DNA of 64,000 nucleotides from VAZQ01 sp963739175 (lineage in GTDB: Bacteria; Pseudomonadota; Alphaproteobacteria; Rhizobiales; Xanthobacteraceae): NCBI GenBank assembly GCA_963739175.1, contig CAVTZH010000011.1:434001-498000 (forward strand), given 5' to 3'. Within the stretch, counting starts at the first letter, position 1. Each line of letters starts with the position of its first letter. Below are positions 56,253 through 64,000 of the stretch, piece by piece. The position numbers and the translations under genes are program-made. The notes beneath the pieces were generated by a model that worked only from the letters and a program-made list of their open reading frames with translations, was not told the origin of the DNA and made no database searches.

Positions 56253-56343
56253 TCCCTCTCCCCAACCGAACTCGGGTTTACCCGAGTTCGGCACAAATTT
56301 AGGTGGTCGAAGTCGGAAACATCCGACTTCGACTGGAGAGGGA
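56253..56343. repeat. Double-hairpin intergenic repeat element
   Basis: Outer arms TCCCTCTCC / GGAGAGGGA enclose two perfect 11-bp hairpins: 56266-56291 (CCGAACTCGGG, loop TTTA) and 56306-56333 (GTCGAAGTCGG, loop AAACAT). Resembles bipartite dispersed elements of Bradyrhizobium. It sits between the converging ends of nothing recognised; downstream of GST and upstream of TctC. Confidence 0.75.
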
Positions 56344-56370
56344 ATCCACCGGGCTCGTTGCACTACGCCT

Positions 56371-57164
56371 TCACGCCGCAGCCATGATGGCGCGCACCTG
56401 CGGCCAGTGCTGCTCGCCGCGCGTCTTCATCAGGGTGAGATACTTCTCGTTCTCCCATTTGCGCAGCGCCTCGTCGAAGCTCGGCCGCGCCTGGCAGCGT
56501 CCGTACCAGTCGGCGACGCGCGGGCGGTCGGCGACCATGCCGAGCAGGTCGAGATGCTCAAGTCGCAAGAGATACGGCGTGAACGCGACGTCGGCGAGCG
56601 TGTATTCGTCGCCGACCAGCCAGCGATGACCGGCAAGCGCCTCCTCCATCTCGTCGAGCAACTGCACCATGCGCTGCACGGCGATGACGAAGTGCAGTCG
56701 AGTCCGGCCCCTTCTCGATCACGTCGCGGCGGCGCTCGCGCTTGAACAGGTTCGGGATCTGATCGAGCATCGCGCGGCCAAGCTCGCCGCGTTCGAGATA
56801 CTGATGCCGGAACGCGATGCCGAAGCTGATGATCGCGGCGCTGGCGTCGTGGATGTCCTCGTCGAGCTGCTTGGTCCAGAGCCGCATTTGCGCCTTGCCG
56901 AATGAATCCTTCGGCGAAAGCCGTGGCTCCGGATAGGTGTCCTCGAGATATTCGAGGATGACGTTCGAATTCCGGGATCACCTTGTCGCCGTCGATCAGG
57001 GTCGGCACCACGGCGCGGCGGTTGAGCTTCTTGTACCAGTCCTGCTGGTGCGTGCCGTCGCGCAGCACCAGGTGGCGGTCCTCCCATGGCAGCTTCTTCT
57101 CGGCGAGACACACGCGCACCTTCTGCGCGCACAGCGACATGTCGTTGTGATAGAGCGCGAGCAT
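56371..57164 (-). CDS. Glutathione S-transferase family protein (two frameshifts)
   Basis: N-terminal thioredoxin-like domain (LYHNDMSLCAQKVRVCLAEK, NRRAVVPTLIDGDKVIPES) and helical C-domain (MRLWTKQLDEDIHDASAAII, VGDEYTLADVAFTPYLLRLE). The frame is broken near 56969 (extra base before NVILEYLED) and 56698 (before LHFVIAVQRM), both +1. Total about 264 residues. Substrate unknown; the SLCAQKVR site has Ser and Cys near the glutathione position. Confidence 0.86.
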
Positions 57165-57188
57165 TGTGTTCCCTCCCCGCTTACAAAT

Positions 57189-57259
57189 CGTAGCCCGGAT
57201 GAGCGAAGCGACATCCGGGACAGCCCTCCCCGCATATCGCTTCGCTCATGCGGGCTACG
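57189..57259. repeat. Intergenic palindrome (CGTAGCCCGGATGAGCG family)
   Basis: CGTAGCCCGGATGAGCGAAG at the left and CGCTTCGCTCATGCGGGCTA at the right form a long imperfect hairpin. A dispersed repeat of many proteobacteria. Confidence 0.75.
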
Positions 57260-57262
57260 GAA

Positions 57263-58291
57263 TCAATTGTCCGCCAGTCCGTTGTCGACCAGCCACTTGG
57301 CGATGACGTCGAGGACGGCGCGGTTGTTCTTGTCCATCATCAGCATGTGCGAGTTGCCCTTGATGCCGCGCTCCGGCAGGCTCACCACGTCGACCTTGCC
57401 GCCGGCCGCGCGCATGCCGTCGGCATAGGCGAGCGCGGCCTTGCGATACGCGACCCAGCGCGGGTCCTGCTCGATGTAGTCGCCATAGACGAGCAGCAGC
57501 GGCATGTCCTTGACCGCCTTCGGATCGCTCGCGCCGCCGCCAATCGCGGGCTCGACCGAGACCATGGCCTTGACCTTGTCGGGGCGCTGCTCGGCGGCGC
57601 GGAATGCGAAGTGGCCGCCCTGGCTGTGCGCGAGGATCACGCACGGGCAGACCTTGTCGATCAGCGCCACGTAAGCGTCGATGATCGCTTTGTCGGTCGA
57701 GAGCCAGCGCGGCACGATCTGCTTCAGGAACGCGTCATAGGCCTCGATCGGGAACTGGTTGCCGGGCAGCAATTTGCGTTTCGCCGGATCGACATTGAAC
57801 GAGCCCGGACCGGTGCCGATGCGGAAGCGCTCCCAGGGATCGACCTCGGTGAGGAAGACCGGATCGTCCTTCCAGATCATGGGACCCGCGAAGCCGGCGC
57901 GGCCGCGCTCGGTGGCGTCGGTGATGTACACGTCCCAGCCGCGACGGATCATCATGTCGCGCCAGCCCTCGCGGCCGTCGGGCGTGGTCTCGTAGGTGGC
58001 GCCGGTGAGCCCGCCGCCGTGCCACATCAGCAGCGGAAATTTGCCCTTGCGGTTCTGCACCAGGAAGTACTGCGCGTACATGTGCTCGACATGATAGTTG
58101 CCGTTGAGGTCGAGCTTCGACATCGGCCCGCCGGCCACCCGCTGGATTTCCTTCACCGGCTGTCCCGTGACCTCGACCTTGCGCCCGCCGACATGGAACG
58201 AGCCCATGTCGCGCAGCGCGAGCGGCTGTTGCGCCGCCGCGGACGTGACGAGCAGACTGGTAACGCACGCTGCCAGAAACGATGGACGCAT
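57263..58291 (-). CDS. Secreted alpha/beta-hydrolase (esterase), 342 aa
   Basis: Signal peptide (AACVTSLLVTSAAAQ); LLMWHGGGLTGATYE oxyanion region; nucleophile elbow CVILAHSQGGHFAF; acid residue near LLLVYGDYIEQDPRW; His in KGNSHMLMMDKNN. Complete catalytic triad plausible. Substrate unknown. Confidence 0.87.
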   Translation of the reverse strand: MRPSFLAACVTSLLVTSAAAQQPLALRDMGSFHVGGRKVEVTGQPVKEIQRVAGGPMSKLDLNGNYHVEHMYAQYFLVQNRKGKFPLLMWHGGGLTGATYETTPDGREGWRDMMIRRGWDVYITDATERGRAGFAGPMIWKDDPVFLTEVDPWERFRIGTGPGSFNVDPAKRKLLPGNQFPIEAYDAFLKQIVPRWLSTDKAIIDAYVALIDKVCPCVILAHSQGGHFAFRAAEQRPDKVKAMVSVEPAIGGGASDPKAVKDMPLLLVYGDYIEQDPRWVAYRKAALAYADGMRAAGGKVDVVSLPERGIKGNSHMLMMDKNNRAVLDVIAKWLVDNGLADN

Positions 58292-58333
58292 CTCTCTCCC
58301 CTTTCGTTTGGCCGCATACTATCGCACTGTTGG

Positions 58334-58406
58334 CGCGTGGGCACGGCGCTGCGCCGCCGGACTTGGAAGCGCCTGCCCACGCGGACCGCGCCTTTGCCCA
58401 CCCTAC
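58334..58406. repeat. Partial copy of the GTAGGGTGGGCAAAG repeat
   Basis: Begins with GCGTGGGCACGGCGC and ends CGCCTTTGCCCACCCTAC, the same right half as the element at 60622-60717. It lies in the short divergent gap between the esterase and the VOC gene. Confidence 0.6.
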
Positions 58407-58478
58407 CCGCTTTGCCCACGGAACTGCTTCAACAGATCATGCATTCCCTGTTTCGGAGCTGACCAGCGGAGCCTCTGC

Positions 58479-58835
58479 ATGACCGCGATCGAGAACGTCA
58501 TTCCCATCCTTCGGGTCCAAAATCTCGCAACCAGCCGGCGCTTCTATATGGACGCGCTTGGCTTTTCGTTGGATTGGGATGCCGGCAGGATGATCTCCGT
58601 CTCGCGCGACGGCAAATCGATCATGCTGTGTGAAGGCGATCAGGGCCAACCGGGCACTTGGCTGTGGATCGGCGTTGAAGACGCCGATGTCCTCCTTGAT
58701 GAATTTTCCGCCAAGGGCGCGAACATCTGCATGCCACCGCAGAATTTCAGCTGGGCCTACGAGTTTCGGGTCGAAGACCCTGACGGCCACGTTCTTCGGT
58801 TTGGATCCGAGCCGAAGCCGGGGCCGACGTCATAA
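58479..58835 (+). CDS. VOC-superfamily (glyoxalase/bleomycin-resistance-like) protein, 118 aa
   Basis: Single-domain beta-alpha-beta-beta-beta fold: PILRVQNLATSRRFYMDALGF, SVSRDGKSIMLCEGDQG, WLWIGVEDADVLLDEF, YEFRVEDPDGHVLRFGSEP. Metal-ligand pattern is incomplete (Glu in YEF, no clear N-terminal His), so it may bind a drug or small molecule. Convergent with EpmA. Confidence 0.85.
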   Translation: MTAIENVIPILRVQNLATSRRFYMDALGFSLDWDAGRMISVSRDGKSIMLCEGDQGQPGTWLWIGVEDADVLLDEFSAKGANICMPPQNFSWAYEFRVEDPDGHVLRFGSEPKPGPTS

Positions 58836-58845
58836 AGGCACTAAC

Positions 58846-59887
58846 TCACGGCACGTCGACCGGCGTCCACATCACCTGATCGATGCGCTGCGCGCCGGTC
58901 GCCAGCATCACCAGCCGGTCGAAGCCGAGCGCGACGCCGCAGGCCGGCGGCATCGTCCGCAGCGCGGCAATGAAATCGTCGTCGATCGGATAGCGCTCGC
59001 GGTAGATGCGCTCCTTCTCCGCCATCTCGGCGGCGAGGCGGCGGCGCTGCTCGACCGGATCGGTAAGCTCGCCGAACCCGTTCGCGAGCTCGACCCCGCA
59101 GATATAGATCTCGAACCGTTCCGCCACCCGCGTGTCGCCGAGCTTCGGCCGCGCCAGGGCGGACATCACGGCGGGATATTCATCGAGGATCGTCGGCCGG
59201 CCGATGCCGAGATTCGGCTCGATCTTCTCGACCAGCACGCGGCTGAACACGTCGCCCCAGGTGTCCTCGTTCGGCACGTTGATCCCGGCCTCGTTCGCCA
59301 TGATGGCGAAGCGGCGGCGATCGGGCCCTTCCGGCGGCAACGCCGCCATCAGGTCGATGCCGGCGAAGCGGTCGAACGCCTCGGCCACCGTCATCCGCTC
59401 GGGCTCGGCGAACGGGCTCGCGGAGCGGTCGCGGAAGGTGAACTGTCTTGTGCCCGCGGTCTGCGCCGCGCAGGCCAGGACCGCCATGCAGTCGTCCATC
59501 AGCAGCTCGTATTGTCCGTGCGCCCGGTACCATTCGAGCATGGTGAACTCGGGGTGATGCAGCGCGCCCGCCTCGCGATTCCGATAACAGCGGGCGAACT
59601 CGAAGATCCGCCGCTCGCCGGCGGCCAAGAGCTTCTTGCAGGCGAACTCGGGCGAGGTGCGCAGGAAGCGCCGGTCGCGGCCGGTGGGCGACGCGAGCTC
59701 GGTCGCGCATGGCGTGGATGTGGGTCTCGTTCCCCGGCGAGATCTGGAGCGTGGCGGTCTCGACCTCGACGAACTCCAGCACGCCGAACAGGTCGCGCAC
59801 CGCCCGGGTGATCTCGCCCCGGAGGATCAGGAACGGGCGGCGTTCGGCATGGGTGTCGGGGGCCCAGAAACGGGGGCGGTTGGCCAT
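58846..59887 (-). CDS. epmA: EF-P lysine lysyltransferase (LysRS-like, EpmA/GenX) (one frameshift)
   Basis: Paralogue of the class II LysRS catalytic core without an anticodon domain, attaching beta-lysine to EF-P Lys34. Motif 2 region RIFEFARCYRNREAGALHHPEFTMLEWY (in parts) and motif 3 ACGVALGFDRLVMLATG are visible. One extra base near 59704 breaks the frame between HAMR and TELASPTGRD. About 346 residues, standard length. It faces EF-P across a 138-bp divergent gap. Confidence 0.93.
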
Positions 59888-60025
59888 CAGAAAAGGTCCA
59901 AGAAAAGGGCTTCCCGCCGTGAAAATCGCTGGCGGTCGCGCGCAGGATCAGTATGTTGCGCCCCGACATTGCAGCCGGCCACCCACCCGCGGCCGCCCGA
60001 TTTGCTCAAATAAGGATGCATATTC

Positions 60026-60595
60026 GTGAAGGTCATCGCCAGCTCGCTCCGCAAAGGCAATATCCTCGAACTCGACGACGGTAAACTCTATGTCGTCCTG
60101 AACGCCGAAAGCTTCCATCCCGGCAAGGGCACGCCGACCACCCAGATCGACATGCGCCGCATCAGCGATGGCGTGAAGACCGCCCATCGCTACAAGACCA
60201 CCGACCAGGTGGAGCGCGCGCATGTGGAGGAGCAGGATTTCCAGTTCCTCTACCAGGACGGCGAGGGCTTCCACTTCATGAACAACGAGACCTACGACCA
60301 GATCACGCTGCAGACCGATCTGGTTGGCGATCAGGCGCCCTATCTGCAGCCGGAGATGAAGGTGAAGATGGCGGTCTATGATGGCTTGCCGGTGTCGATC
60401 GAGTTGCCGCAGAAGGTGACGCTCGAAGTGACGGAAACCGAACCCTCCATCAAGAGCCAGACCGCCGCGTCGTCCTACAAGCCGGCAACGCTGTCGAACG
60501 GCGTACGCACGATGGTGCCGCCCTTTGTTGCGACAGGCACCCGGATCGTGGTGATGACCGCCGACGGCTCTTACGTCGAGCGCGCGAAGGATTGA
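60026..60595 (+). CDS. efp: Elongation factor P, 189 aa
   Basis: Three-domain beta-barrel factor relieving ribosome stalling at polyproline. Domain I loop HPGKGTPT places Lys34 where EpmA adds beta-lysine, with neighbours His31, Pro32, Gly33. GTG start with TAAGGA upstream. EpmA is divergent and EpmB 5 kb away, so the modification set is complete in this window. Confidence 0.97.
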   Translation: MKVIASSLRKGNILELDDGKLYVVLNAESFHPGKGTPTTQIDMRRISDGVKTAHRYKTTDQVERAHVEEQDFQFLYQDGEGFHFMNNETYDQITLQTDLVGDQAPYLQPEMKVKMAVYDGLPVSIELPQKVTLEVTETEPSIKSQTAASSYKPATLSNGVRTMVPPFVATGTRIVVMTADGSYVERAKD

Positions 60596-60621
60596 GCGGC
60601 AGCTAATAAACTCGTGGTGCC

Positions 60622-60717
60622 GTAGGGTGGGCAAAGCGAAGCGTGCCCACCTCTTTCTTTGAAACGCCGGAACGTCCGCGTGGGCACGGCGCGAAGTCGC
60701 GCCTTTGCCCACCCTAC
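60622..60717. repeat. GTAGGGTGGGCAAAG inverted repeat
   Basis: Left end GTAGGGTGGGCAAAG, right end CTTTGCCCACCCTAC, perfect 15-bp arms around internal palindromic segments (GTGCCCAC / GTGGGCAC). Lies between EF-P and the convergent gene. Confidence 0.8.
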
Positions 60718-60724
60718 TGAACTC

Positions 60725-61147
60725 TCACCACCGCCGATGGGCGTGGTGGTGGTGATAATGGTGATGCCCCCACCCGCGGTGATAGCCGTAGCCGCGCGCG
60801 ACATAGGGTCCCGGGCCGTAGCCCGGTCCGTAGCCGTACGCACCATAGCCGGGGTCGACGTACACCCGCCGCCGCGGAACGTAATACGGCTCGGGCTCGG
60901 GGATCGGGACGAGCGCGGGCGGCGCGTACTCACGATAGATCGGCGCCGGCGCGGCGCGATAAACCGGCGGCGGCTCCTGGTAGACATAACGCTCCTGGAC
61001 ATAGCGCTCTTGCACAACCGGCGGCCCACTGTATTGCGGCGGATAATGCGGCGGCATGTCGGCGGCTTTCGCCGGCAGAATGGCAGCGCAGGCGAAAGCG
61101 ATTGTTCCGGCGCACGCCACGATCGTTCTATTCGTCAGCTTTGTCAT
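60725..61147 (-). CDS. Secreted Tyr/Pro/Gly/His-rich protein, 140 aa
   Basis: Signal peptide (IVACAGTIAFACAAILPAKA), then PPHYPPQYSGPPVVQERY with a doubled VQERY unit, Pro/Tyr-rich middle, a YGPGYGPGPY repeat, and a His-rich end (HHHYHHHHAHRRW) that may bind Ni, Zn or Cu. Resembles rhizobial low-complexity exported proteins. Function unknown. Start at MTKLTN chosen because the signal peptide follows it. Confidence 0.7.
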   Translation of the reverse strand: MTKLTNRTIVACAGTIAFACAAILPAKAADMPPHYPPQYSGPPVVQERYVQERYVYQEPPPVYRAAPAPIYREYAPPALVPIPEPEPYYVPRRRVYVDPGYGAYGYGPGYGPGPYVARGYGYHRGWGHHHYHHHHAHRRW

Positions 61148-61276
61148 CGGTGCCTCGATACTGGGACCATCCAGCGCATAGGACAATCTGCCGGCACGGC
61201 CGAATTAGAGCGTGGACGCGGCGGATTGGTGGAATTTTAAGTAACGGCCGTTCAGCAAACGCTGTTCCGCGGAAGT

Positions 61277-61495
61277 TCAATCGGCCTTCGCAGCAACCTG
61301 CCGGCTGTAGGCAGCCGCGTTCCCCCTGGGAGATGACCTGTCCGGCGCCTTGGCCTCGCGCCAACGGTCGTAACAGACGAACGAGCAGAACTGCCTTCGA
61401 TCGTGAACGCCGCCGGCAATCAAACGGCAGTTCGCCAGGTAGCTGCGACAACAATCACAATGGTTGTGATCATCAACTGGGTACACTGAGGCCAC
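61277..61495 (-). CDS. Small Cys-rich protein, 72 aa
   Basis: Contains HNHCDCCRSYLANCRLIAGG and RQFCSFVCYDRW: six Cys arranged like a treble-clef or zinc-ribbon-type site. Basic Ala-rich tail. No family recognised. Divergent region leads to the Crp-like gene at 61746. Confidence 0.55.
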   Translation of the reverse strand: MASVYPVDDHNHCDCCRSYLANCRLIAGGVHDRRQFCSFVCYDRWREAKAPDRSSPRGNAAAYSRQVAAKAD

Positions 61496-61745
61496 ACGAG
61501 GCTTGGCCGAGCCTGTGGCCCGACGAGTTCGAATGCCAGTATTCCGGGTATCACGCGGAGAGCCTTTGTCGGCTGCGCACTTACCGAGTCAACGGACCTG
61601 CATTCGCACAGTTCCGTATGGTTCTACCGATATTGCGCTGGGCATGCCCTGGCGATGAGCGTACGCTTTCGCACCGTCTGCAGTGCGCCAGGGCGCCGAC
61701 GGTTGAGAGACAGTGCCGTGCTCTTGCCCCCACCGGGGAAGAGCC

Positions 61746-62450
61746 ATGATCTCCACCCCTCGATTCGCCAACGGAAACCGCCTCCTTCAATTGCTGTCGC
61801 CAGCAGACCTCGGCCTGCTGGAGCCGCATCTCGTCGCGGTGACCATGAAACTGCGCGACCGTATCGTGAACCCGAACAAACCGATCGAATTCATCGTTTT
61901 CCCCAGAACCGGGATCGCATCGGTCGTCGCCAAACACGATGGGACCGAGGTCGAGATCGGCCTCGTCGGATGCGAGGGGATGACCGGCGTCGCCATCGCG
62001 CTTGGCAATGAGCGTTGCGCGAATGCGACCTATGTTCAGGTCGCGGGAGACGGGCACCAGATTTCGTCAGAAAAATTCCGCGCGGCGCTGGATCAAAGCC
62101 GGTCGCTCCACGGTCTGTGCCTGAAATACGTTCAGGCATTCATGGCGCAGACGGCGCATACCGCGATCGCCAATGCCCGCGCCAGGCTGCCGGAGCGTCT
62201 CGCACGCTGGATTCTGATGGCGCACGACCGCATAGCAGGAGATCGTCTGGCGCTCACGCATGAGTTTCTGGCATTGATGCTTGCGGTTCGTCGCGCCGGC
62301 GTGACCGAAGCGGTTCATGCTCTCGTGAGCAGAGAGCTCATCGAGGCCGCGCGTGGCGAAATTGTCGTGCACAATCGCAAGGGGCTGGAAAAGATCGCCG
62401 GACATTTCTATGGCGTGCCGGAAGCCGAGTATCGGCGGCTCTTCCGTTAG
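61746..62450 (+). CDS. Crp/Fnr-family regulator, 234 aa
   Basis: Beta-roll sensor domain (RIVNPNKPIEFIVFPRTGIA, EVEIGLVGCEGMTGVAIALG) and a C-terminal winged HTH (RLALTHEFLALMLAVRRAGV, then EAVHALVSRELIEAARGEIVV). The FNR Cys cluster is absent and the cNMP cassette is poorly kept, so the ligand is unknown. This branch (ELALMLAVRR-V variant) is abundant in Bradyrhizobium. Confidence 0.85.
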   Translation: MISTPRFANGNRLLQLLSPADLGLLEPHLVAVTMKLRDRIVNPNKPIEFIVFPRTGIASVVAKHDGTEVEIGLVGCEGMTGVAIALGNERCANATYVQVAGDGHQISSEKFRAALDQSRSLHGLCLKYVQAFMAQTAHTAIANARARLPERLARWILMAHDRIAGDRLALTHEFLALMLAVRRAGVTEAVHALVSRELIEAARGEIVVHNRKGLEKIAGHFYGVPEAEYRRLFR

Positions 62451-62497
62451 GCCATCCGGCCGGCACCAAACCCCGATCAACACCGCGCGCGACCGTC

Positions 62498-62734
62498 TTA
62501 GCTGACGCTGCGGTTCATTCCGAGCGCGTCCAGCGCTCTGGCGCACAGGCGCTGCGGATCGCGCTCGCCTTTCTTCGCCGCCTCGATGATCCGCTTGGCG
62601 ATCACCTCTTTCACGAGCGCCGGCGCGCCGCCGTTTCCGAGCTCTCCACACGCCGCGTCGTAGGCTTCGCCCATCACCTTCGTGGTCTCGGCGTCGAACA
62701 CGTTGTGTCGCAAGAACGGAATGATGGATGTCAT
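62498..62734 (-). CDS. Small conserved protein, 78 aa, paralogue of 12848-13043
   Basis: FDAETTKVMGEAYDAACGEL, VKEVIAKRIIEAAKKGERDP and a C-terminal helix ALDALGMNR. Soluble, helical, intact frame. The island copy at 12848 shares this layout, indicating a family spread by both vertical and mobile routes. Function unknown. Convergent with the Crp-like gene. Confidence 0.65.
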   Translation of the reverse strand: MTSIIPFLRHNVFDAETTKVMGEAYDAACGELGNGGAPALVKEVIAKRIIEAAKKGERDPQRLCARALDALGMNRSVS

Positions 62735-62857
62735 CGAATCCTCCGCAACGCCCAGGCCGGGCTCCGCCGGTCTTTGGGACGCCGGCTGCCACGGCCGGAT
62801 TTAACGATGAGGAATTATTCAATCACAGCGACCGAGCTACCGCCCATCGGAAATTTG

Positions 62858-62930
62858 GTACGGAATCGTACAGGTTGGGAAATGCGGGGAAAGTGCCGCA
62901 CGCGCTACACCGCAATGTACGAATGCGTAC
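62858..62930. promoter_or_regulatory. Twin palindromes GTACG-N4-CGTAC, candidate operator pair
   Basis: Two 14-bp inverted repeats, GTACGGAATCGTAC (62858-62871) and GTACGAATGCGTAC (62917-62930), both followed by AGG, 59 bp apart (between five and six helical turns). They lie 83-155 bp upstream of the gene at 63013. This arrangement suggests cooperative binding of a dimeric regulator. Confidence 0.55.
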
Positions 62931-63012
62931 AGGATTTTCAGTTCCAAAACGCGGAACGGCTACTAGTTTTGATCATTGGAACGGCGGTCATGATCATGCG
63001 TAGGAGTGCGTC

Positions 63013-63336
63013 ATGTCCTATTCCGGCTATGAAAGCGATGCAGCGTTTTTCGATCTGATCGCGCAGGCGGCCGACTCCAAGGACCGCAAACAACTGCGCC
63101 AGGTCGCCGCGGCCTACCGGGCCTTGGCCAAGAAGAGCAACGGCCATGCCGGCTCCCGGCGGGATCATTGGGATCATCGCGCGGCAACCTGCCGCGCGTT
63201 GGCGGAGCGCTTCCCATATCCGGCGTGCCGCTCGCAGCTCCTGCGTCTCGCTGAGACTTACGATCTGCTGGCCGGCTCCTGCGACGAGACATTTGAGCCG
63301 CCAGCCAAGCTGACTGACGCTCACCTGAGCCGCTAG
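63013..63336 (+). CDS. Hypothetical helical protein, 107 aa
   Basis: Helices DAAFFDLIAQAADSKDRKQL and QVAAAYRALAKKSN, then a His/Asp-rich turn (GSRRDHWDHRAATC) and a second pair with two Cys (CRALAERFPYPACRSQLLRL). No family recognised. Its promoter carries the twin GTACG palindromes. Confidence 0.6.
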   Translation: MSYSGYESDAAFFDLIAQAADSKDRKQLRQVAAAYRALAKKSNGHAGSRRDHWDHRAATCRALAERFPYPACRSQLLRLAETYDLLAGSCDETFEPPAKLTDAHLSR

Positions 63337-63664
63337 CCGCCGTCCCGCATCAACAGATTGTCCCCGTCCCATCGCTGGATAAGTGCGACACGAATTGACA
63401 ACGGCGCGTCTGTGACTATAATCCTGCTGTCGCGTTCGCCGCGCCGGGCGTGGCAAGGTCGCGAATGGGTCCACGTGATTCTGGGTAAGAGCTGTAAGAC
63501 GGTAAGAAAAATCTTATAAGATATTGATAGTACTAATTAATTTGTCTGTTCAGTCCATCTTACCGGTGGTGTAAGACGGTGAAAGATCGGGGGCGACCGA
63601 TCCGCATTTTGAGCGAAGCTCGTTCAAGCGGCATAGCAATTCGGGATTCGCGCGCGACATCGCC
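63337..63664. other. AT-rich promoter region of the transglycosylase
   Basis: A marked AT-rich segment at 63500-63550 includes the palindrome ATCTTATAAGAT (63511-63522). TGTAAGACGGT occurs twice (63493-63503, 63570-63580), with CATCTTACCGG between as a partial inverse. No gene seen. Possibly an operator region. Confidence 0.45.
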
Positions 63665-64000
63665 ATGACCGAACGACGCCTCCTCACCCGCCGCGCTTTC
63701 TTTCCGGTGCTCACCGGCGCGCTCTCGTTCGCCTTCGATGCGCAGGCGCAGGGCGCGCGGCCGTTCCCGCAATGGGTCGAGAGCTTCCGACCACGCGCGA
63801 CCGAACGCGGCGTCTCGGACGAGACCTACACGCGCGTGATGGCGAACCTGAAGCCGGACATGTCGGTGTTCGACGCGATCAACAACCAGCCCGAGTTCAA
63901 GGAAAAGATCTGGCAGTATCTCAACCGCCGCGTCTCCGACTGGCGCATCCAGACCGGCAAGGAAAAACTCAAACAGCACGGCGCGCTGCTGACGCGCATC
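63665..64000 (+). CDS. Lytic murein transglycosylase (MltB type), partial at window end
   Basis: N-terminal 112 residues are visible, with no stop before 64000. A Tat-like leader (TRRAFFPVLTGALSFAF, then AQAQG), then FPQWVESFRPRATERGVSDE, ANLKPDMSVFDAINNQPEF and WQYLNRRVSDWRIQTGKEKL, the entry of the MltB/SLT_2 catalytic domain. It would cleave glycan strands to form 1,6-anhydro ends. The catalytic Glu lies just beyond the window. Confidence 0.88.
   Translation, partial: MTERRLLTRRAFFPVLTGALSFAFDAQAQGARPFPQWVESFRPRATERGVSDETYTRVMANLKPDMSVFDAINNQPEFKEKIWQYLNRRVSDWRIQTGKEKLKQHGALLTRI

Overview
The window looks like chromosome from an alphaproteobacterium of the order Hyphomicrobiales, near the Bradyrhizobium / Rhodoplanes / Pseudolabrys groups. 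The evidence is high GC with strong GC3 bias, typical rhizobial gene families (DUF1036, double cold-shock protein, NDUFS4-type complex I subunit, FkbM methyltransferase), many periplasmic TctC receptors, and several families of intergenic palindromes common in rhizobia. This placement is inference from content; no search was run.

Layout. (1) 1-6664, minus: a large alpha-2-macroglobulin-like protein with its thioester motif, followed by penicillin-binding protein 1C. (2) 6848-16326: a 9.5 kb genomic island in the 3' half of tRNA-Arg(UCU). It is bounded by a perfect 48-bp direct repeat, with paired TGCAACA arm-type motifs inside both ends. The integrase beside the right end has lost its N-terminal half. 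Cargo is a D-Ala-D-Ala carboxypeptidase, a double-glycine-leader peptide, several one-helix membrane miniproteins and small hypothetical genes. A second GG-leader peptide lies just outside the right end. (3) 16.9-21 kb: small secreted or membrane proteins and DUF1036. (4) 21-29.8 kb: flavin monooxygenase + TctC, IlvD/Edd dehydratase, isocitrate-lyase-like enzyme, acetyltransferase, membrane glycosyltransferase-like protein, cNMP-binding protein. (5) 29.8-39.1 kb: creatininase/ArfB-like amidohydrolase, cytochrome b561, GTP cyclohydrolase II with a degenerate RibB half, RibD-type reductase, methyltransferase, GT4 glycosyltransferase, PTPS/QueD-like protein, Zn-dehydrogenase, OpgH-like glucosyltransferase and FkbM methyltransferase. 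I read 29.8-36.4 kb as a possible uncharacterised pterin or pyrimidine-derived metabolite pathway. (6) 39-46 kb: degenerate REC-EAL protein, NDUFS4, tRNA-Pro, double CSD protein, sirtuin, GloA, tRNA-Glu, TctBA transporter. (7) 46-58 kb: LysR plus four more orphan TctC receptors, each beside an enzyme gene. (8) 53.8-60.6 kb: EpmB, EpmA and EF-P (with Lys34), a complete EF-P beta-lysylation set spread over 6.7 kb. (9) 61.7-64 kb: Crp-like regulator, small proteins, and the start of an MltB-type lytic transglycosylase.

Data quality. About nineteen conserved reading frames are broken by single-base changes, and almost every one is a +1 insertion outside homopolymers. This fits residual long-read consensus error better than gene decay. 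I therefore annotate most of these genes as intact CDS with a flagged frameshift, giving the outer coordinates and the approximate extra base. Genes with independent signs of decay (the truncated integrase) or very dense breaks (pbpC) are typed as pseudogenes, with that caveat.
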